Positions 46,681 through 55,879 of a stretch of 64,000 nucleotides of DNA are shown piece by piece. Source of the stretch: Thioclava sp. GXIMD2076 (lineage in GTDB: Bacteria > Pseudomonadota > Alphaproteobacteria > Rhodobacterales > Rhodobacteraceae); contig NZ_CP149933.1 in NCBI RefSeq assembly GCF_037949795.1, positions 248,001 through 312,000 on the forward strand, in the 5' to 3' direction. The notes under the pieces were generated by a model. That model was given only the letters and a program-made list of their open reading frames with translations. It ran no database searches and had not been told where the DNA came from. Position numbers and translations under genes: made by a program. Positions within the stretch are counted from its first letter, which is position 1. Each line of letters begins with the position of its first letter.

Positions 46681-47454
46681 TCAGCTCATCCACTGGCCGC
46701 CATCGACATTATAGGTCTGCGAGACGATGTAATCGGCATCCTTCGAGGCCAGAAACACCGCCATCCCCGCCAGATCGGCCGGTTCGGCATAACGCCCTGC
46801 GGGAACGCCCGCCTCGACCTCGGCCTTTTTCTGGCCAAGCGGCTTGCCTTCGAGCTTGGCGAACATCGCATCCACATGCGCCCAATGTTCGCCATTCACC
46901 ACACCCGGTGCGATGGCATTGACGTTGATGCCATGTTTGATCAGGTTAAGACCCGCCGATTGCGTCATCGAGATGACGGCGGCCTTGGTCGAGCAATAGA
47001 CGAGCACCAGCGCCTCGCCCCGACGTCCCGCCTGCGAGGCCATATTGATGATCTTGCCGCCATGTCCCTGCGCGATCATCTGCTTGGCCGCGGCCTGCAT
47101 GGTGAACAGCGTCCCCGCCACATTGACGGCATAGAGCCTGTCATAGCTCTCGCGGGTGATATCGACGGTTTCGGCGGCATCAAAAAGCGCTGCGTTATTG
47201 ATCAGGATATCGAGCTTGCCCGCGACCTCGACGACCCGCGCGATGCCGGCATCGATACTCTTCTGCGAGGTCACATCCAGCTCCACCGCGTAGGCCTGCG
47301 GGCCCAGCTCGGCCGCGGTCGCCTCGGCGGCGGCAAGGTTGATATCGGCAATCGCGACCCGCGCGCCTTCACGGATATAGCTTTCGGCAAAACCGCGCCC
47401 GATGCCGCGGGCGGAGCCGGTGATCAGGGCAGATTTGCCCTCCAGTCGTTTCAT
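46681..47454 (-). CDS. smoS: Sorbitol (L-iditol 2-)dehydrogenase, SmoS-like SDR
   Basis: A 257-aa classical SDR that oxidises sorbitol to fructose and galactitol to tagatose in Rhodobacter. The glycine motif TGSARGIG is near residues 11-18 and the catalytic Tyr/Lys pair lies in YCSTKAA; the NMASQAGRRGEALV segment and the end YNVDGGQWMS are the same as I recall for Rhodobacter SmoS. The ATG at 47454 follows GGAGGAG. The usual smo transporter genes are absent from the window; instead a Gfo/Idh/MocA gene follows. Confidence 0.85.
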   Translation of the reverse strand: MKRLEGKSALITGSARGIGRGFAESYIREGARVAIADINLAAAEATAAELGPQAYAVELDVTSQKSIDAGIARVVEVAGKLDILINNAALFDAAETVDITRESYDRLYAVNVAGTLFTMQAAAKQMIAQGHGGKIINMASQAGRRGEALVLVYCSTKAAVISMTQSAGLNLIKHGINVNAIAPGVVNGEHWAHVDAMFAKLEGKPLGQKKAEVEAGVPAGRYAEPADLAGMAVFLASKDADYIVSQTYNVDGGQWMS

Positions 47455-47534
47455 GACTTTCTCCTCCATAGGGGGCGTTCCCCCCATCCGGCGCCACTGT
47501 GATCTGCTGTTCTGAAAATGACAACCGGACAGAG

Positions 47535-47565
47535 AAAAAGGCCGCCCTACAGGACAGCCTTTTTC
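47535..47565 (-). terminator. Terminator of the nitroreductase/EI24 operon
   Basis: AAAAAGGC and GCCTTTTT arms with additional inner pairing CCT/AGG, ending in T's on the minus strand, directly after the stop of the EI24 gene. Confidence 0.85.
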
Positions 47566-47568
47566 GGT

Positions 47569-48291
47569 TCAGGCGGAGCGGATCACGCGCGGACGCGGCA
47601 CCTGTCCCGTCAGACGGTGATAGAGATGGGTGAAGGTCGCAGCCCCCAGCACCGGCACCACAAGGTTGACGACCGGGATGGTCAGCACCACCACCATCAG
47701 CGCGCCGGTCGTCCAGATCATCCAGCGATGCTTGTGATAGAGCGCCTGCACCTGCTCTTTCTGGATACGTCTTTGCGCAGCCATCTGGAAATATTCCCGC
47801 CCCAGCAGATAGCCGTTGAGCCCGAAGAACAGCAAAGGCGCCACCGGCAGGATGAAGAAATAGACCGTGAAAGCGATGAGATTCGCCACGATCACCACGC
47901 CAAGGAACCGCAGGCTCTCGGCGATGGTCTCGGCCAGCGTGAAGGTGCGGATCTGCGGCAGATCGGGGTAATGCTCGCCCTCGACCATCGCCGCGACGTC
48001 TTCCAGAAACAGACCCGTGAAGGCCGAGGCCACAGGGATCATCAGGAAGATCGACAGAACCATCATCAGCCCGATGGTCGCAAGCGAGGCGATATCATCC
48101 ACGAAACCGATGTGATACTGCGTGAAGGGCAGCGTGAAATCATCGGGCGTGATCGCGCCCACGCCCCATGTGAACAGCACTGTCACAAGTAGCAAAAGCC
48201 CGACCGACAACCCCACCCCCAGCGCGAGGATCTTCAGGGCACCGGGGCGGAACACATCCTCTATCGCACGGGCGATGGACGAAAAGATCAT
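47569..48291 (-). CDS. EI24/CysZ-like membrane protein
   Basis: A 240-aa inner-membrane protein of the EI24 (CysZ) family, with four to six hydrophobic segments and a family-typical region near YPDLPQIRTF (about residues 107-116). CysZ imports sulfate in enterobacteria, but this alphaproteobacterial branch is not tied to that role. It starts 12 bases after the nitroreductase stop, so the two are in one operon. Confidence 0.8.
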   Translation of the reverse strand: MIFSSIARAIEDVFRPGALKILALGVGLSVGLLLLVTVLFTWGVGAITPDDFTLPFTQYHIGFVDDIASLATIGLMMVLSIFLMIPVASAFTGLFLEDVAAMVEGEHYPDLPQIRTFTLAETIAESLRFLGVVIVANLIAFTVYFFILPVAPLLFFGLNGYLLGREYFQMAAQRRIQKEQVQALYHKHRWMIWTTGALMVVVLTIPVVNLVVPVLGAATFTHLYHRLTGQVPRPRVIRSA

Positions 48292-48303
48292 GCGTCTGCG
48301 TCC

Positions 48304-48909
48304 TTATTCGGTCACGAATGTGGTGATGCGTGCCAGATCGGGGCGCGGACGGTCGGGCGGCGTGACGCCTTCAGTGCCGATATGGACAAAGCCCGCGACC
48401 CATTCGCTCTCTGCCAGATCCAGCGCCTCGCGCCCGAAATCCGCGTTATGGGCGGCCCAGCCCGAGAGCCAGCTTGCCCCCCAGCCTGATGCCAGCGCCG
48501 CCGAGAGAAGCCCGTAGCAGACAGCGCCCGCCGAGAGTGTCTGCTCGATCAGAGGGATCTTGGGGCTATCCACGGGGGCGCTGATGACGGCCACGCAGAG
48601 ATGGCTGTCCTCGAACTGCTTGGCGGCCTTCTCGATATCGACGCCGGTCAGCCCGTCGGCTGCGGCGCCCTCGGTTGCAGCCTTGGCCAGACGCTCGAGC
48701 GCGGAGCGGCGCAGCACTATGAAACGCCACGGCTCGAGTTTGCCGTGATCGGGGGAGCGGGCCGCGATTTCCAGCATCGGCATCAGGGCGCCATCATCGG
48801 GGACCGGCGTTACCAGCGTCTTGGCCGGACGCGAGCGACGGGTCTTCATGAACTCCAGCACTTGCGGATGTTCGATTGCAGCGTTGATTGTTGCCTCTGA
48901 TACGGTCAT
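48304..48909 (-). CDS. Nitroreductase (YdjA-type flavoprotein)
   Basis: A 201-aa FMN enzyme of the nitroreductase family. The FMN-binding RRSRPAKTL near residues 23-31, the RSPDHGKLEPWRF near 51-63 and the GWGASWLSGW region near 142-151 match the YdjA branch. It reduces nitro or quinone compounds with NAD(P)H. It is divergent from yjbH. Confidence 0.87.
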   Translation of the reverse strand: MTVSEATINAAIEHPQVLEFMKTRRSRPAKTLVTPVPDDGALMPMLEIAARSPDHGKLEPWRFIVLRRSALERLAKAATEGAAADGLTGVDIEKAAKQFEDSHLCVAVISAPVDSPKIPLIEQTLSAGAVCYGLLSAALASGWGASWLSGWAAHNADFGREALDLAESEWVAGFVHIGTEGVTPPDRPRPDLARITTFVTE

Positions 48910-49082
48910 TCACGGGCCTCCTGTCCTGATCCGCCCAGATATCGTCAGCTTTGTTGCCAAATTCAACCATCTGCGGGCTGCTGTTCGTCCGGCAGGTCCG
49001 AAAAGCGGTGCGGGCTGTTGCGCTTGTTGACGGCTTCGTGCTCTATGGTGAAGAGCAATTGAGACAACCAAGGTCAGGCATA

Positions 49083-51245
49083 GTGAGTATTTCCCAACGG
49101 TCTGCATGGCGCCGCACTCTTCTGGCCGCGCTTCTGTGTGGCGCGAGTTTCCCTGTCTGGGCACAGGATGGCAGCGACATTACCTATAGCCAGCCCCAAG
49201 CGCCCTCGCTGAACATGTATGGCGTGCCGGGCGTGCTGGATATGCCCTCCGCAGAGATGCTCCCTGACGGGCAGGCGGCCTTCAGCTATTCCTATGCGGG
49301 CGGAATATCGCGCTATAACATGACCTTCCAGGCGTTTCCCTGGCTGTCTGCGACCTTCCGCTATAGCGGGATCCAGGACCTCGATCTCTACGGGTTCGAC
49401 ACCTATTACGACCGCAGCTTCGATCTGCGCCTGCGCCTTCTGAAGGAGGGCCATTATGCGCCCGCCGTCACGCTGGGACTGCAGGACATCGCGGGCACCG
49501 GTCTGAACGCGTCGGAATATATCGTGGCGGGCAAGCATTTCACCACGCCGGGGCTTTCGCCCTCGGGCGAGGGTCAACTGCATGTGACCGCGGGTCTGGG
49601 TTGGGGACGTCTGGGCTCGATGGGAGCCTTCACCTCGACCGGCAGCCGCCCCTCCTATGACAGCTCTTCCTCGGGCGGCCAGCTCTCGGCCGACCAGTGG
49701 TTCCGCGGAGATGTGGCGCCTTTTGCAGGGATCGAGTGGGATAGCGGGCAGAACTGGAGCCTGAAGGCCGAATATTCCTCGGATGCCTATGTGACCGAGA
49801 CAGAGAAGTCGGATGTGTTCGAGCGCAAGAGTTCGTTCAATTTCGGCGCCGAATATCAGGTCTCCGATACAACCCGCATCGGGGCCTATTACCTTTACGG
49901 CTCGATCGTGGGCGTGAGCGCGCAATTCCAGCTCAATCCGCGCCACGAGATCACGCCGCTGGTGATCGCCGCCCCCGATCCGGTGCCGCCGCGCCGCGAC
50001 TGGGCCGAGGAATCGGACTGGGATCCGTCTTGGGCGCAGAGCGAGACCTCGCGCAGCAAGCTGTTTGAAGACCTGAAGACGGCGCTCGCCGATGACGGCA
50101 TCCTGATTGAATCGCTGACCCTTCATGCGCGCTCCGTCGATATCCGCTATCGCAACCCGCGCTATCAGGCCGATACTCTGGCCGTGGGCCGGATTGCGCG
50201 TATCCTCGCCCGCTATCTGCCCGCCACGGTCGAGACCTTCCGCATCGTGCCGATGGTTGACGGAATGGCCGCCTCGGCGGTCACGATCAGCCGCACGACG
50301 CTGGAGGATACCGAATATCTGCCGGACGCGACCGATACGGTCTGGGCGGGTGCGACCGTAGGCGATGCGCCTGCCGTCGGTGCCGATGCGCAGATCAATG
50401 GCGATCTCTATCCGAAATTCTCGTGGGCGCTCACGCCCTATACCAAGACCTCCTATTTCGATCCGTCGGAACCGTTCCGACTGGATGTGGGCGCACAACT
50501 TGCCGCGACATGGCAGTTCTCGCAGGGCTGGAAACTGGCAGGGGCCGTGCGCCAGCGCGTCTGGGGCAACATCAAGGACGGACGTCTCTCGAACTCCGTG
50601 CTGCCACATGTGCGCACCGACCAGACCGCCTATGCGCAGGAAGATACGACCCTCAAGAACCTCTATCTCCAGCATAACTGGAAGATGGCCCCCGATATCT
50701 ACGCCCGTGCGAGCGCCGGTCTCTTCGAGGAGATGTATGGCGGGGTCTCGGGCGAGGTGCTCTGGAAGCAGGCGGATAACCCGCTCGCCTTCGGGGCGGA
50801 GCTGAATTACGTCAAACAGCGCGACTATGACCAGCTTTTCGATTTCCGCGATTATGATGTCGTGACCGGCCATGTCTCGGCCTATTACCGCTTCGAGGAC
50901 TATCTGCTGGAAGTCGATGCGGGGCGTTATCTGGCGGGCGATTACGGTGCGACCGTCTCACTGGACCGCATCTTCGACAATGGCTGGTCGGTCGGCGCAT
51001 TTGCCACCGTTACCGATGTCTCCTCCGAGGAATTCGGCGAGGGCTCCTTCGACAAGGGCGTGCGCTTCAGCGTTCCGATCGCATGGCTCACCGGCGATCC
51101 CAACCGCAGCGGCTATGGCATGACGATCCGCCCGACCCAACGTGATGGCGGCCAGCGGGTCTATGTGCCCGGCCGACTCTATGAAGACATCCGCGGCAAG
51201 GACAATACCAGCCTGACGCAACAGAAAGCAGGGTTCTGGCAATGA
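49083..51245 (+). CDS. yjbH: YjbH-type exopolysaccharide outer-membrane protein
   Basis: A 720-aa exported protein with beta-barrel character (PF06082-like), near the 698 aa of E. coli YjbH. The GTG at 49083 opens a good signal peptide (RRTLLAALLCGASFPVWA); AAGG lies upstream. The NMYGVPGVLDMPSAEMLPDG segment near residues 40-59 is characteristic. E. coli yjbEFGH is linked to extracellular polysaccharide production and the Rcs system. It overlaps the yjbF-like gene by ATGA. Confidence 0.85.
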   Translation: MSISQRSAWRRTLLAALLCGASFPVWAQDGSDITYSQPQAPSLNMYGVPGVLDMPSAEMLPDGQAAFSYSYAGGISRYNMTFQAFPWLSATFRYSGIQDLDLYGFDTYYDRSFDLRLRLLKEGHYAPAVTLGLQDIAGTGLNASEYIVAGKHFTTPGLSPSGEGQLHVTAGLGWGRLGSMGAFTSTGSRPSYDSSSSGGQLSADQWFRGDVAPFAGIEWDSGQNWSLKAEYSSDAYVTETEKSDVFERKSSFNFGAEYQVSDTTRIGAYYLYGSIVGVSAQFQLNPRHEITPLVIAAPDPVPPRRDWAEESDWDPSWAQSETSRSKLFEDLKTALADDGILIESLTLHARSVDIRYRNPRYQADTLAVGRIARILARYLPATVETFRIVPMVDGMAASAVTISRTTLEDTEYLPDATDTVWAGATVGDAPAVGADAQINGDLYPKFSWALTPYTKTSYFDPSEPFRLDVGAQLAATWQFSQGWKLAGAVRQRVWGNIKDGRLSNSVLPHVRTDQTAYAQEDTTLKNLYLQHNWKMAPDIYARASAGLFEEMYGGVSGEVLWKQADNPLAFGAELNYVKQRDYDQLFDFRDYDVVTGHVSAYYRFEDYLLEVDAGRYLAGDYGATVSLDRIFDNGWSVGAFATVTDVSSEEFGEGSFDKGVRFSVPIAWLTGDPNRSGYGMTIRPTQRDGGQRVYVPGRLYEDIRGKDNTSLTQQKAGFWQ

Positions 51246-51916
51246 AGACCTCCGTCGTTCTCTCCGCGGCCCTCTTGAGCATTCTGGCCGCCTGTTCATC
51301 GGGGGTCGAGGCCCCCAATAGTCAGGAAGTCGTAGCCAGGACCGTCGTGGCCGCGCTCAAGCAGTCGCGCCAGAAACCGGCTCCGCAGATGAGCCGCGCG
51401 CAGCTCGAACAGCTGGGCGTGCCGGTCATGGAGGTCAGCGTCGAACGTATTGGCGCGACCGGCTATCTGGTCCCCGAGACCGAGCAGAGTGATTCGCTTG
51501 GTCGGAGCAAAACTTGGCAAAGTTCCGATAACGGCAGCTTTACTTTCCGGCAGGGTGTGCTCATTGCGTCACGCGGTTTCGGCTTCGATCTCCTCTCCGC
51601 ATCGGCTCCCGTCAGCAAGGGACAGGCGATGGGTCCGGCCAGTTCCGTGACCCGCCACTATGTGACGCGCGCGGGCGATTACTCGGAAAACAAACTGGAT
51701 CTCACCTGCACATTGGGCACAACAGGGCACGAGACCATTGAAATTCTTGGAAAATCACATGCTACACGGCATCTGATCGAGGCCTGCACCTCGCCCGAGG
51801 GCAACAAGGTCAGCAATGATTACTGGATCGGTCTGCAGGACGGGGTGATGTGGCAGTCGCGCCAATGGGCGGGTCCGCGTATGGGCTATGTCAGGTTCCG
51901 TCAGATCGTGAACTAA
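51242..51916 (+). CDS. YjbF/GfcB-type lipoprotein
   Basis: A 224-aa lipoprotein. The lipobox LAAC ends at C18 and is followed by SSG, fitting outer-membrane sorting. The mature part fits the YjbF/GfcB group (PF11102-like). It is translationally coupled to yjbH. In E. coli the order is yjbE-F-G-H; here it is H-F followed by a small YjbE-like gene, and I see no yjbG (gfcC). Confidence 0.82.
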   Translation: MKTSVVLSAALLSILAACSSGVEAPNSQEVVARTVVAALKQSRQKPAPQMSRAQLEQLGVPVMEVSVERIGATGYLVPETEQSDSLGRSKTWQSSDNGSFTFRQGVLIASRGFGFDLLSASAPVSKGQAMGPASSVTRHYVTRAGDYSENKLDLTCTLGTTGHETIEILGKSHATRHLIEACTSPEGNKVSNDYWIGLQDGVMWQSRQWAGPRMGYVRFRQIVN

Positions 51917-51927
51917 TCGATAAAATA

Positions 51928-51973
51928 ACTTTCAAGGCAATTTTTCTGCGCTCGCGAAAAAGAAATTGAAAGT
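51928..51973. promoter_or_regulatory. Dyad between yjbF-like and yjbE-like genes
   Basis: ACTTTCAA (51928-51935) and TTGAAAGT (51966-51973) are perfect inverted arms, with a nested CAATTT/AAATTG pair inside. The 112-base gap is AT-rich. It could be a yjbF-like terminator structure or an operator of the small gene. Confidence 0.45.
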
Positions 51974-52028
51974 GAACACCCGCCTGCTAAGTTGAAATCT
52001 AATAGCTGTCCCCTATTGGAGTTTTGTA

Positions 52029-52238
52029 ATGAAGAAAGTACTCGCGGCTCTCGCCCTGATCACTGCTGCTTCCGCAGCAAACGCACAAGCACCCGGCCCG
52101 ACCAGCCTTCCTGGCCCGCTTGCTGGTGCAGGCACCGGCATCATCGTTGCCGGCACCATGGTGACCATCGTTGCAATCAGCATCGCAGTGGCTGCTAACG
52201 ACGATTCGTCGGACACCACCACCACCCCGGGTACCTGA
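52029..52238 (+). CDS. YjbE-like small exported protein
   Basis: A 69-aa protein with signal peptide MKKVLAALALITAASAANA. The mature part is a Pro/Gly stretch, a hydrophobic segment and a tail NDDSSDTTTTPGT. E. coli YjbE has the same layout and a Thr-rich tail, and belongs to the same locus, so a YjbE-like role is plausible but rests on composition. It resembles the small protein at 1695. TTGGAG lies upstream, and a strong terminator follows. Confidence 0.7.
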   Translation: MKKVLAALALITAASAANAQAPGPTSLPGPLAGAGTGIIVAGTMVTIVAISIAVAANDDSSDTTTTPGT

Positions 52239-52667
52239 TCCGGACTTGCCGCATCGGGCTCCCCGATCGCAGGCATATCGATACAGAAAACCCGGCCTCG
52301 CGGCCGGGTTTTTGCGTTCAGCCGTCCGGCGTTGTTCTACCACGACCCGCAGGGAATATCCCTGACCGGACCATCACGAAACTGTCAAAGGCGCCGCTGC
52401 ACCGAGCCGCCAGCGACGCAATGCGGCGGCGGCGTGGTGGAGCCATGCCCTGCGGCACCCGAATATTGCATTTTGAAAGAAAATGCGCAGCCCCCTCAAA
52501 TCATAGGATAAACCATTGGCAATCCGGCGCGCGATACGCATGGATCGCATGCGGAGAGGTCAGGGCTGCGGTTTTGCACCGCCAGTTGATGCCGGACAGG
52601 CGGCATGATCTACATTGGGCAGGAGGCCGCGCCATCGCGCGGAAGAGCCGAGAAAGAGGAGAGGAAC
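52239..52667. other. Gene-free stretch before iolB
   Basis: 429 bases. It holds the yjb terminator (52287-52313) and then no credible ORF. A small dyad GCATTTT/AAAATGC sits at 52468-52486 and may be an operator for iolB. An A/G-rich binding site (AGAGGAGAGG) precedes the iolB start. Confidence 0.5.
52287..52313 (+). terminator. Terminator of the yjb cluster
   Basis: AACCCGGCC (52289-52297) pairs with GGCCGGGTT (52302-52310) around TCGC, followed by a T-run to 52313. Confidence 0.9.
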
Positions 52668-53462
52668 ATGACGAATTTGCAGCACAAGCCCTTCGGAACC
52701 CGCGGGAAGGTACATGAAATTACCCCTGCGCTGGCCGGTTGGCGCTATGTGGGATTTTCGCTCTATAAACTGAAAGCGGGCGACACGGCGGCAGAGGCCA
52801 CCGGGTCGAACGAGGTCATTCTCGTGATGGTCGAGGGCAAGGCCGCGATCAAGGGCGCGGGCAAGGATTGGGGTGTGCTGGGCGAGCGGATGAATGTCTT
52901 CGAGAAGACCCCGCCGCATTGCCTCTATTTGCCGAACGGCACCGATTGGGAGGCTGTCGCCGAGACCGACTGTACCATCGCGGTCTGCCTTGCCCCCGGC
53001 AAGGGCGGCCACGAGGCGCGCAAGATCGGCCCCGACAATATTACCCTGACCCAGCGCGGCGAGGGCTCGAACGAGCGCCATATCAACAATATCGCCATGG
53101 AAGCCGAGGATTACTGCGACAGCCTGCTGGTGACCGAGGTCTTCACCCCCGCAGGTAACTGGTCGTCCTTCCCGAGCCACCGCCATGACGAGGATGATTT
53201 CCCGCGTGTGACCTATCTCGAAGAGACCTATTACCACCGCATCAACCCCGGTCAGGGCTGGGGCATCCAGCGCGTCTATACCGATGATGGCTCGCTCGAC
53301 GAGGTGATGGCGGTCAAGGATGGCGATGTCGTTTGCGTGCCGCGCGGACACCATCCTTGTGGCGCACCGCACGGGTTCGAAATGTATTATCTCAACGTGA
53401 TGGCCGGCCCGCGCCGCGCTTGGCGTTTTGTGCCCGCCCCCGAGGTGGAACACTTGTTCTGA
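52668..53462 (+). CDS. iolB: 5-deoxy-glucuronate isomerase
   Basis: Enzyme of myo-inositol breakdown that converts 5-deoxy-glucuronate to 2-deoxy-5-keto-gluconate. It has 264 aa and a two-cupin fold; SHRHDEDDFPRVTYLEETYYH near residues 174-194 carries the metal-binding histidines, and GHHPCGAPHGFEMYYLNV near the end is family-typical. The ATG at 52668 follows AGAGGAGAGG. The other iol genes are not here, so inositol genes are scattered or located elsewhere. A strong terminator follows. Confidence 0.92.
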   Translation: MTNLQHKPFGTRGKVHEITPALAGWRYVGFSLYKLKAGDTAAEATGSNEVILVMVEGKAAIKGAGKDWGVLGERMNVFEKTPPHCLYLPNGTDWEAVAETDCTIAVCLAPGKGGHEARKIGPDNITLTQRGEGSNERHINNIAMEAEDYCDSLLVTEVFTPAGNWSSFPSHRHDEDDFPRVTYLEETYYHRINPGQGWGIQRVYTDDGSLDEVMAVKDGDVVCVPRGHHPCGAPHGFEMYYLNVMAGPRRAWRFVPAPEVEHLF

Positions 53463-53495
53463 CAGGAAAATAAGCCTAGTTAGCTTGTAACGTCA

Positions 53496-53527
53496 GGCCG
53501 CCATCCGGCAACGGGTGGCGGCCTTTT
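53496..53527 (+). terminator. Terminator of iolB
   Basis: GGCCGCCATCC (53496-53506) pairs with GGGTGGCGGCC (53513-53523, one G-U) around GGCAAC, followed by TTTT. Confidence 0.9.
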
Positions 53528-53547
53528 CCTGTCTCGAGGCCTTCATA

Positions 53548-54762
53548 ATGTCTTCCCCCTCTCCGGTTTCAGGCGCTGCTGCGGGCAAGCTGGGTCCGGC
53601 GGCCTGCATGCTCGCCATGTTCTCGGCGCTTCTGGGCAGCACCGCTCCAAGCCCGCTCTATCCGTTCTATATCGCGCATCTGGACCTGCCGCAGGTCATG
53701 GGCACGGCGATTTTCGCCACCTATGCCGTCGGCACGCTCTGCGCGCTGTTTCTGGCGGGCGCGATCGGTTCGGGCATCCGCGATCTGCGCTTCGTTCTGT
53801 GGCCGGGGCTGCTGATCACGGCATTGGGGGCGGCGATCTTCAGCCATCCCGACAGCCTGTGGACGCTGCTGACGGGGCGGTTCCTCAACGGCTTCGGCAC
53901 GGGGCTGATCACTGGCACCGCCTCGACGGCGCTGTTCGAGCTGTCCCACCCCGACAAACGTGGCCGCGCGGCGATGTTTGCCACGCTGGCTTTCACGCTG
54001 GGCGCTGCGGGCGGACCGCTCCTGACGGCCACCTGCCTCGAACTGGGCCTCGCCGCCACCTCCCTGCCCTTCGTGATCATCGTGGGCCTTGCGGTCTTGG
54101 CGATGGTCGGGCTGAAACTGGCCGCATGGCCCCCGCGCGAGCCCCGCACGGGCGCAGGCGCGAAAGCCGCGTCGGGAGCGTCGCAGGGCGGACAACTCGG
54201 GCTCTATCTTCTGGCCTGTCTCGGCCTGACGGTCGCGTGGATGCTCGGCTCGCTCCTGATGGCGATCGGCACCGATCTGGGCCAGCGCGCCTACGCGATC
54301 CGCTCCGTCGGCCTGGCGGGCATGGTTCCGGCGCTGTTCCAGCTGTTTGGTGGTGTGGGTCAGGTATTCTGGGGCCGTTCACTGCCCCTGCGGACCCTGA
54401 TCATCGGCATGATCGGGCTGGCGCTGGCGCAAAGCATCCTTCTTCTGGCGCTCCCCGGAGAACATGGCTGGATCATGCTCGCGATGATGCCGGTCTGCGG
54501 CTTTTTCTATGGCGCCGCCTTTGTCTCCGCGCTCGGCATCGCCACACAGGCCGCCCCGCCCGAAACCCGCGCGAACTGGATCTCGCGTTTCTATGTAGTG
54601 GGCTATCTGTCGAATGCCGTGCCAACCGTCGTGATGGGCGGGCTCATCGACCTGATCGGACTGTCACCGGCCTTCTTCTGGTTCGGGCTGGTTGTTATCG
54701 GGCTCGCCTGTCTGGGCGCGGCGCTGGCCCTGCAGTCCCGACGCGCGGCCCTCGCCGTTTGA
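53548..54762 (+). CDS. MFS transporter
   Basis: A 404-aa major facilitator with 12 membrane segments; SPLYPFYIAHL lies in the first periplasmic loop near residues 35-45. The ATG at 53548 is the likely start. A distant paralogue lies at 39768. The next gene follows after 59 bases in the same direction. The substrate is unknown. Confidence 0.82.
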   Translation: MSSPSPVSGAAAGKLGPAACMLAMFSALLGSTAPSPLYPFYIAHLDLPQVMGTAIFATYAVGTLCALFLAGAIGSGIRDLRFVLWPGLLITALGAAIFSHPDSLWTLLTGRFLNGFGTGLITGTASTALFELSHPDKRGRAAMFATLAFTLGAAGGPLLTATCLELGLAATSLPFVIIVGLAVLAMVGLKLAAWPPREPRTGAGAKAASGASQGGQLGLYLLACLGLTVAWMLGSLLMAIGTDLGQRAYAIRSVGLAGMVPALFQLFGGVGQVFWGRSLPLRTLIIGMIGLALAQSILLLALPGEHGWIMLAMMPVCGFFYGAAFVSALGIATQAAPPETRANWISRFYVVGYLSNAVPTVVMGGLIDLIGLSPAFFWFGLVVIGLACLGAALALQSRRAALAV

Positions 54763-54821
54763 CCTCCCCTACTCCCGCGCCACATCACCTCCGAAACACC
54801 ACCAGTCAGGACAGGCCCCGC

Positions 54822-55874
54822 ATGCAGGCAAGACGGATCGTATCATGGCTCGCCATCGTTATCAGCGGCATCGCAGCGGGCGGAGTGCTGTCCTATTTCG
54901 GGGTGCCGGCAGGCTTGCTGATCGGGCCGATCGTCGCGGGGATGTGTTTCGGTCTGGCCGGATACAAAATGGCTTTCAACCGCGATTTGCGGGCTCTCGC
55001 ACAAGGCGCGACGGGGGTTCTCATCGCCTCGAGCTACCGACCCGACACACTCGCGCGTCTGGGCGAGTTCTGGCCCGAGGCGCTGGCCAGCCTCTTTGCC
55101 ACGATGGTCATCGCGATTGCGGCGGGGGTCGTTGTCGGACGGATGGGCCGCATCGCGAAAGAGGAGGCGATCTGGGGTTTCCTGCCCGGCATGGCAAGCG
55201 CCGTGATCGCCATTAGCGAGGAGCGCAACATGGATGCGCGGGCAGTGGCCATCATCCAGATCATCCGGATTCTGGTGGTGATCCTGTCGATGTCCGCTTT
55301 GGCGGCGGTCCTCCATATGACGGGGCTTGCCGATCCTGCACAAGCAGGGGCGGCGAAGGTCAGCCCGCATGGGCCCATCTGGATCCCCTGTATGCTGATC
55401 CTGCTGGCTCCACTGTCGCAGAGGTTCATGCGCTTTGTTCCGGCGGGCGGATTGATGGTGCCGATGATCACCGCGATTGCGCTGAAATCTGCAGGCGTCA
55501 ACGTGGTCATGCCGCATGAGTTTCTGGTGGCGGCCTATCTCGTGATCGGCGCGCATGTGGGTCTGCGCTTCGACCGCCCGCTCCTGCGTCAGGCAGGCGC
55601 TGCCCTGCCCGCAATCATCGGGGCGGCCATCGTCATGGTGTTGTTGGGCGGCGGGGTCGGCTTCGCGCTTGCATGGGCGGTGGATGTCGACACGCTCAGT
55701 GGCGTGCTGGCTGCCGTTCCGGGCAGTATCGATGCCGTGGCCGCCCTGTCCTATTCCAGCGGCTCGGACATGTCCTTTGTAATGACCTTGCAGATCCTGC
55801 GGCTGTTTGTCGTGCTGATTGCGGGGCCACCTATGGCGTCATGGGCGGCCCGCCGCTTTGCGGTAAAACGCTAA
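54822..55874 (+). CDS. AbrB-family membrane protein
   Basis: A 350-aa inner-membrane protein of the AbrB (PF05145, formerly 'ammonia monooxygenase') family, with about 9-10 hydrophobic segments and duplicated halves (GPIVAGMCFGLAG near 35-47, AAVPGSIDAVAAL near 301-313). Function is not established; transport or regulation of the envelope are suggested. It is the end of a long frame that begins inside the MFS gene, but only this part is coding. Confidence 0.8.
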   Translation: MQARRIVSWLAIVISGIAAGGVLSYFGVPAGLLIGPIVAGMCFGLAGYKMAFNRDLRALAQGATGVLIASSYRPDTLARLGEFWPEALASLFATMVIAIAAGVVVGRMGRIAKEEAIWGFLPGMASAVIAISEERNMDARAVAIIQIIRILVVILSMSALAAVLHMTGLADPAQAGAAKVSPHGPIWIPCMLILLAPLSQRFMRFVPAGGLMVPMITAIALKSAGVNVVMPHEFLVAAYLVIGAHVGLRFDRPLLRQAGAALPAIIGAAIVMVLLGGGVGFALAWAVDVDTLSGVLAAVPGSIDAVAALSYSSGSDMSFVMTLQILRLFVVLIAGPPMASWAARRFAVKR

Positions 55875-55879
55875 ACCCT

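Noticed and set aside
53799..54821. N-terminal extension of the AbrB gene through the MFS gene
   Set aside because: The frame is open by chance; its translation is Arg/His/Pro-rich and overlaps the hydrophobic MFS frame. The AbrB protein starts at 54822.
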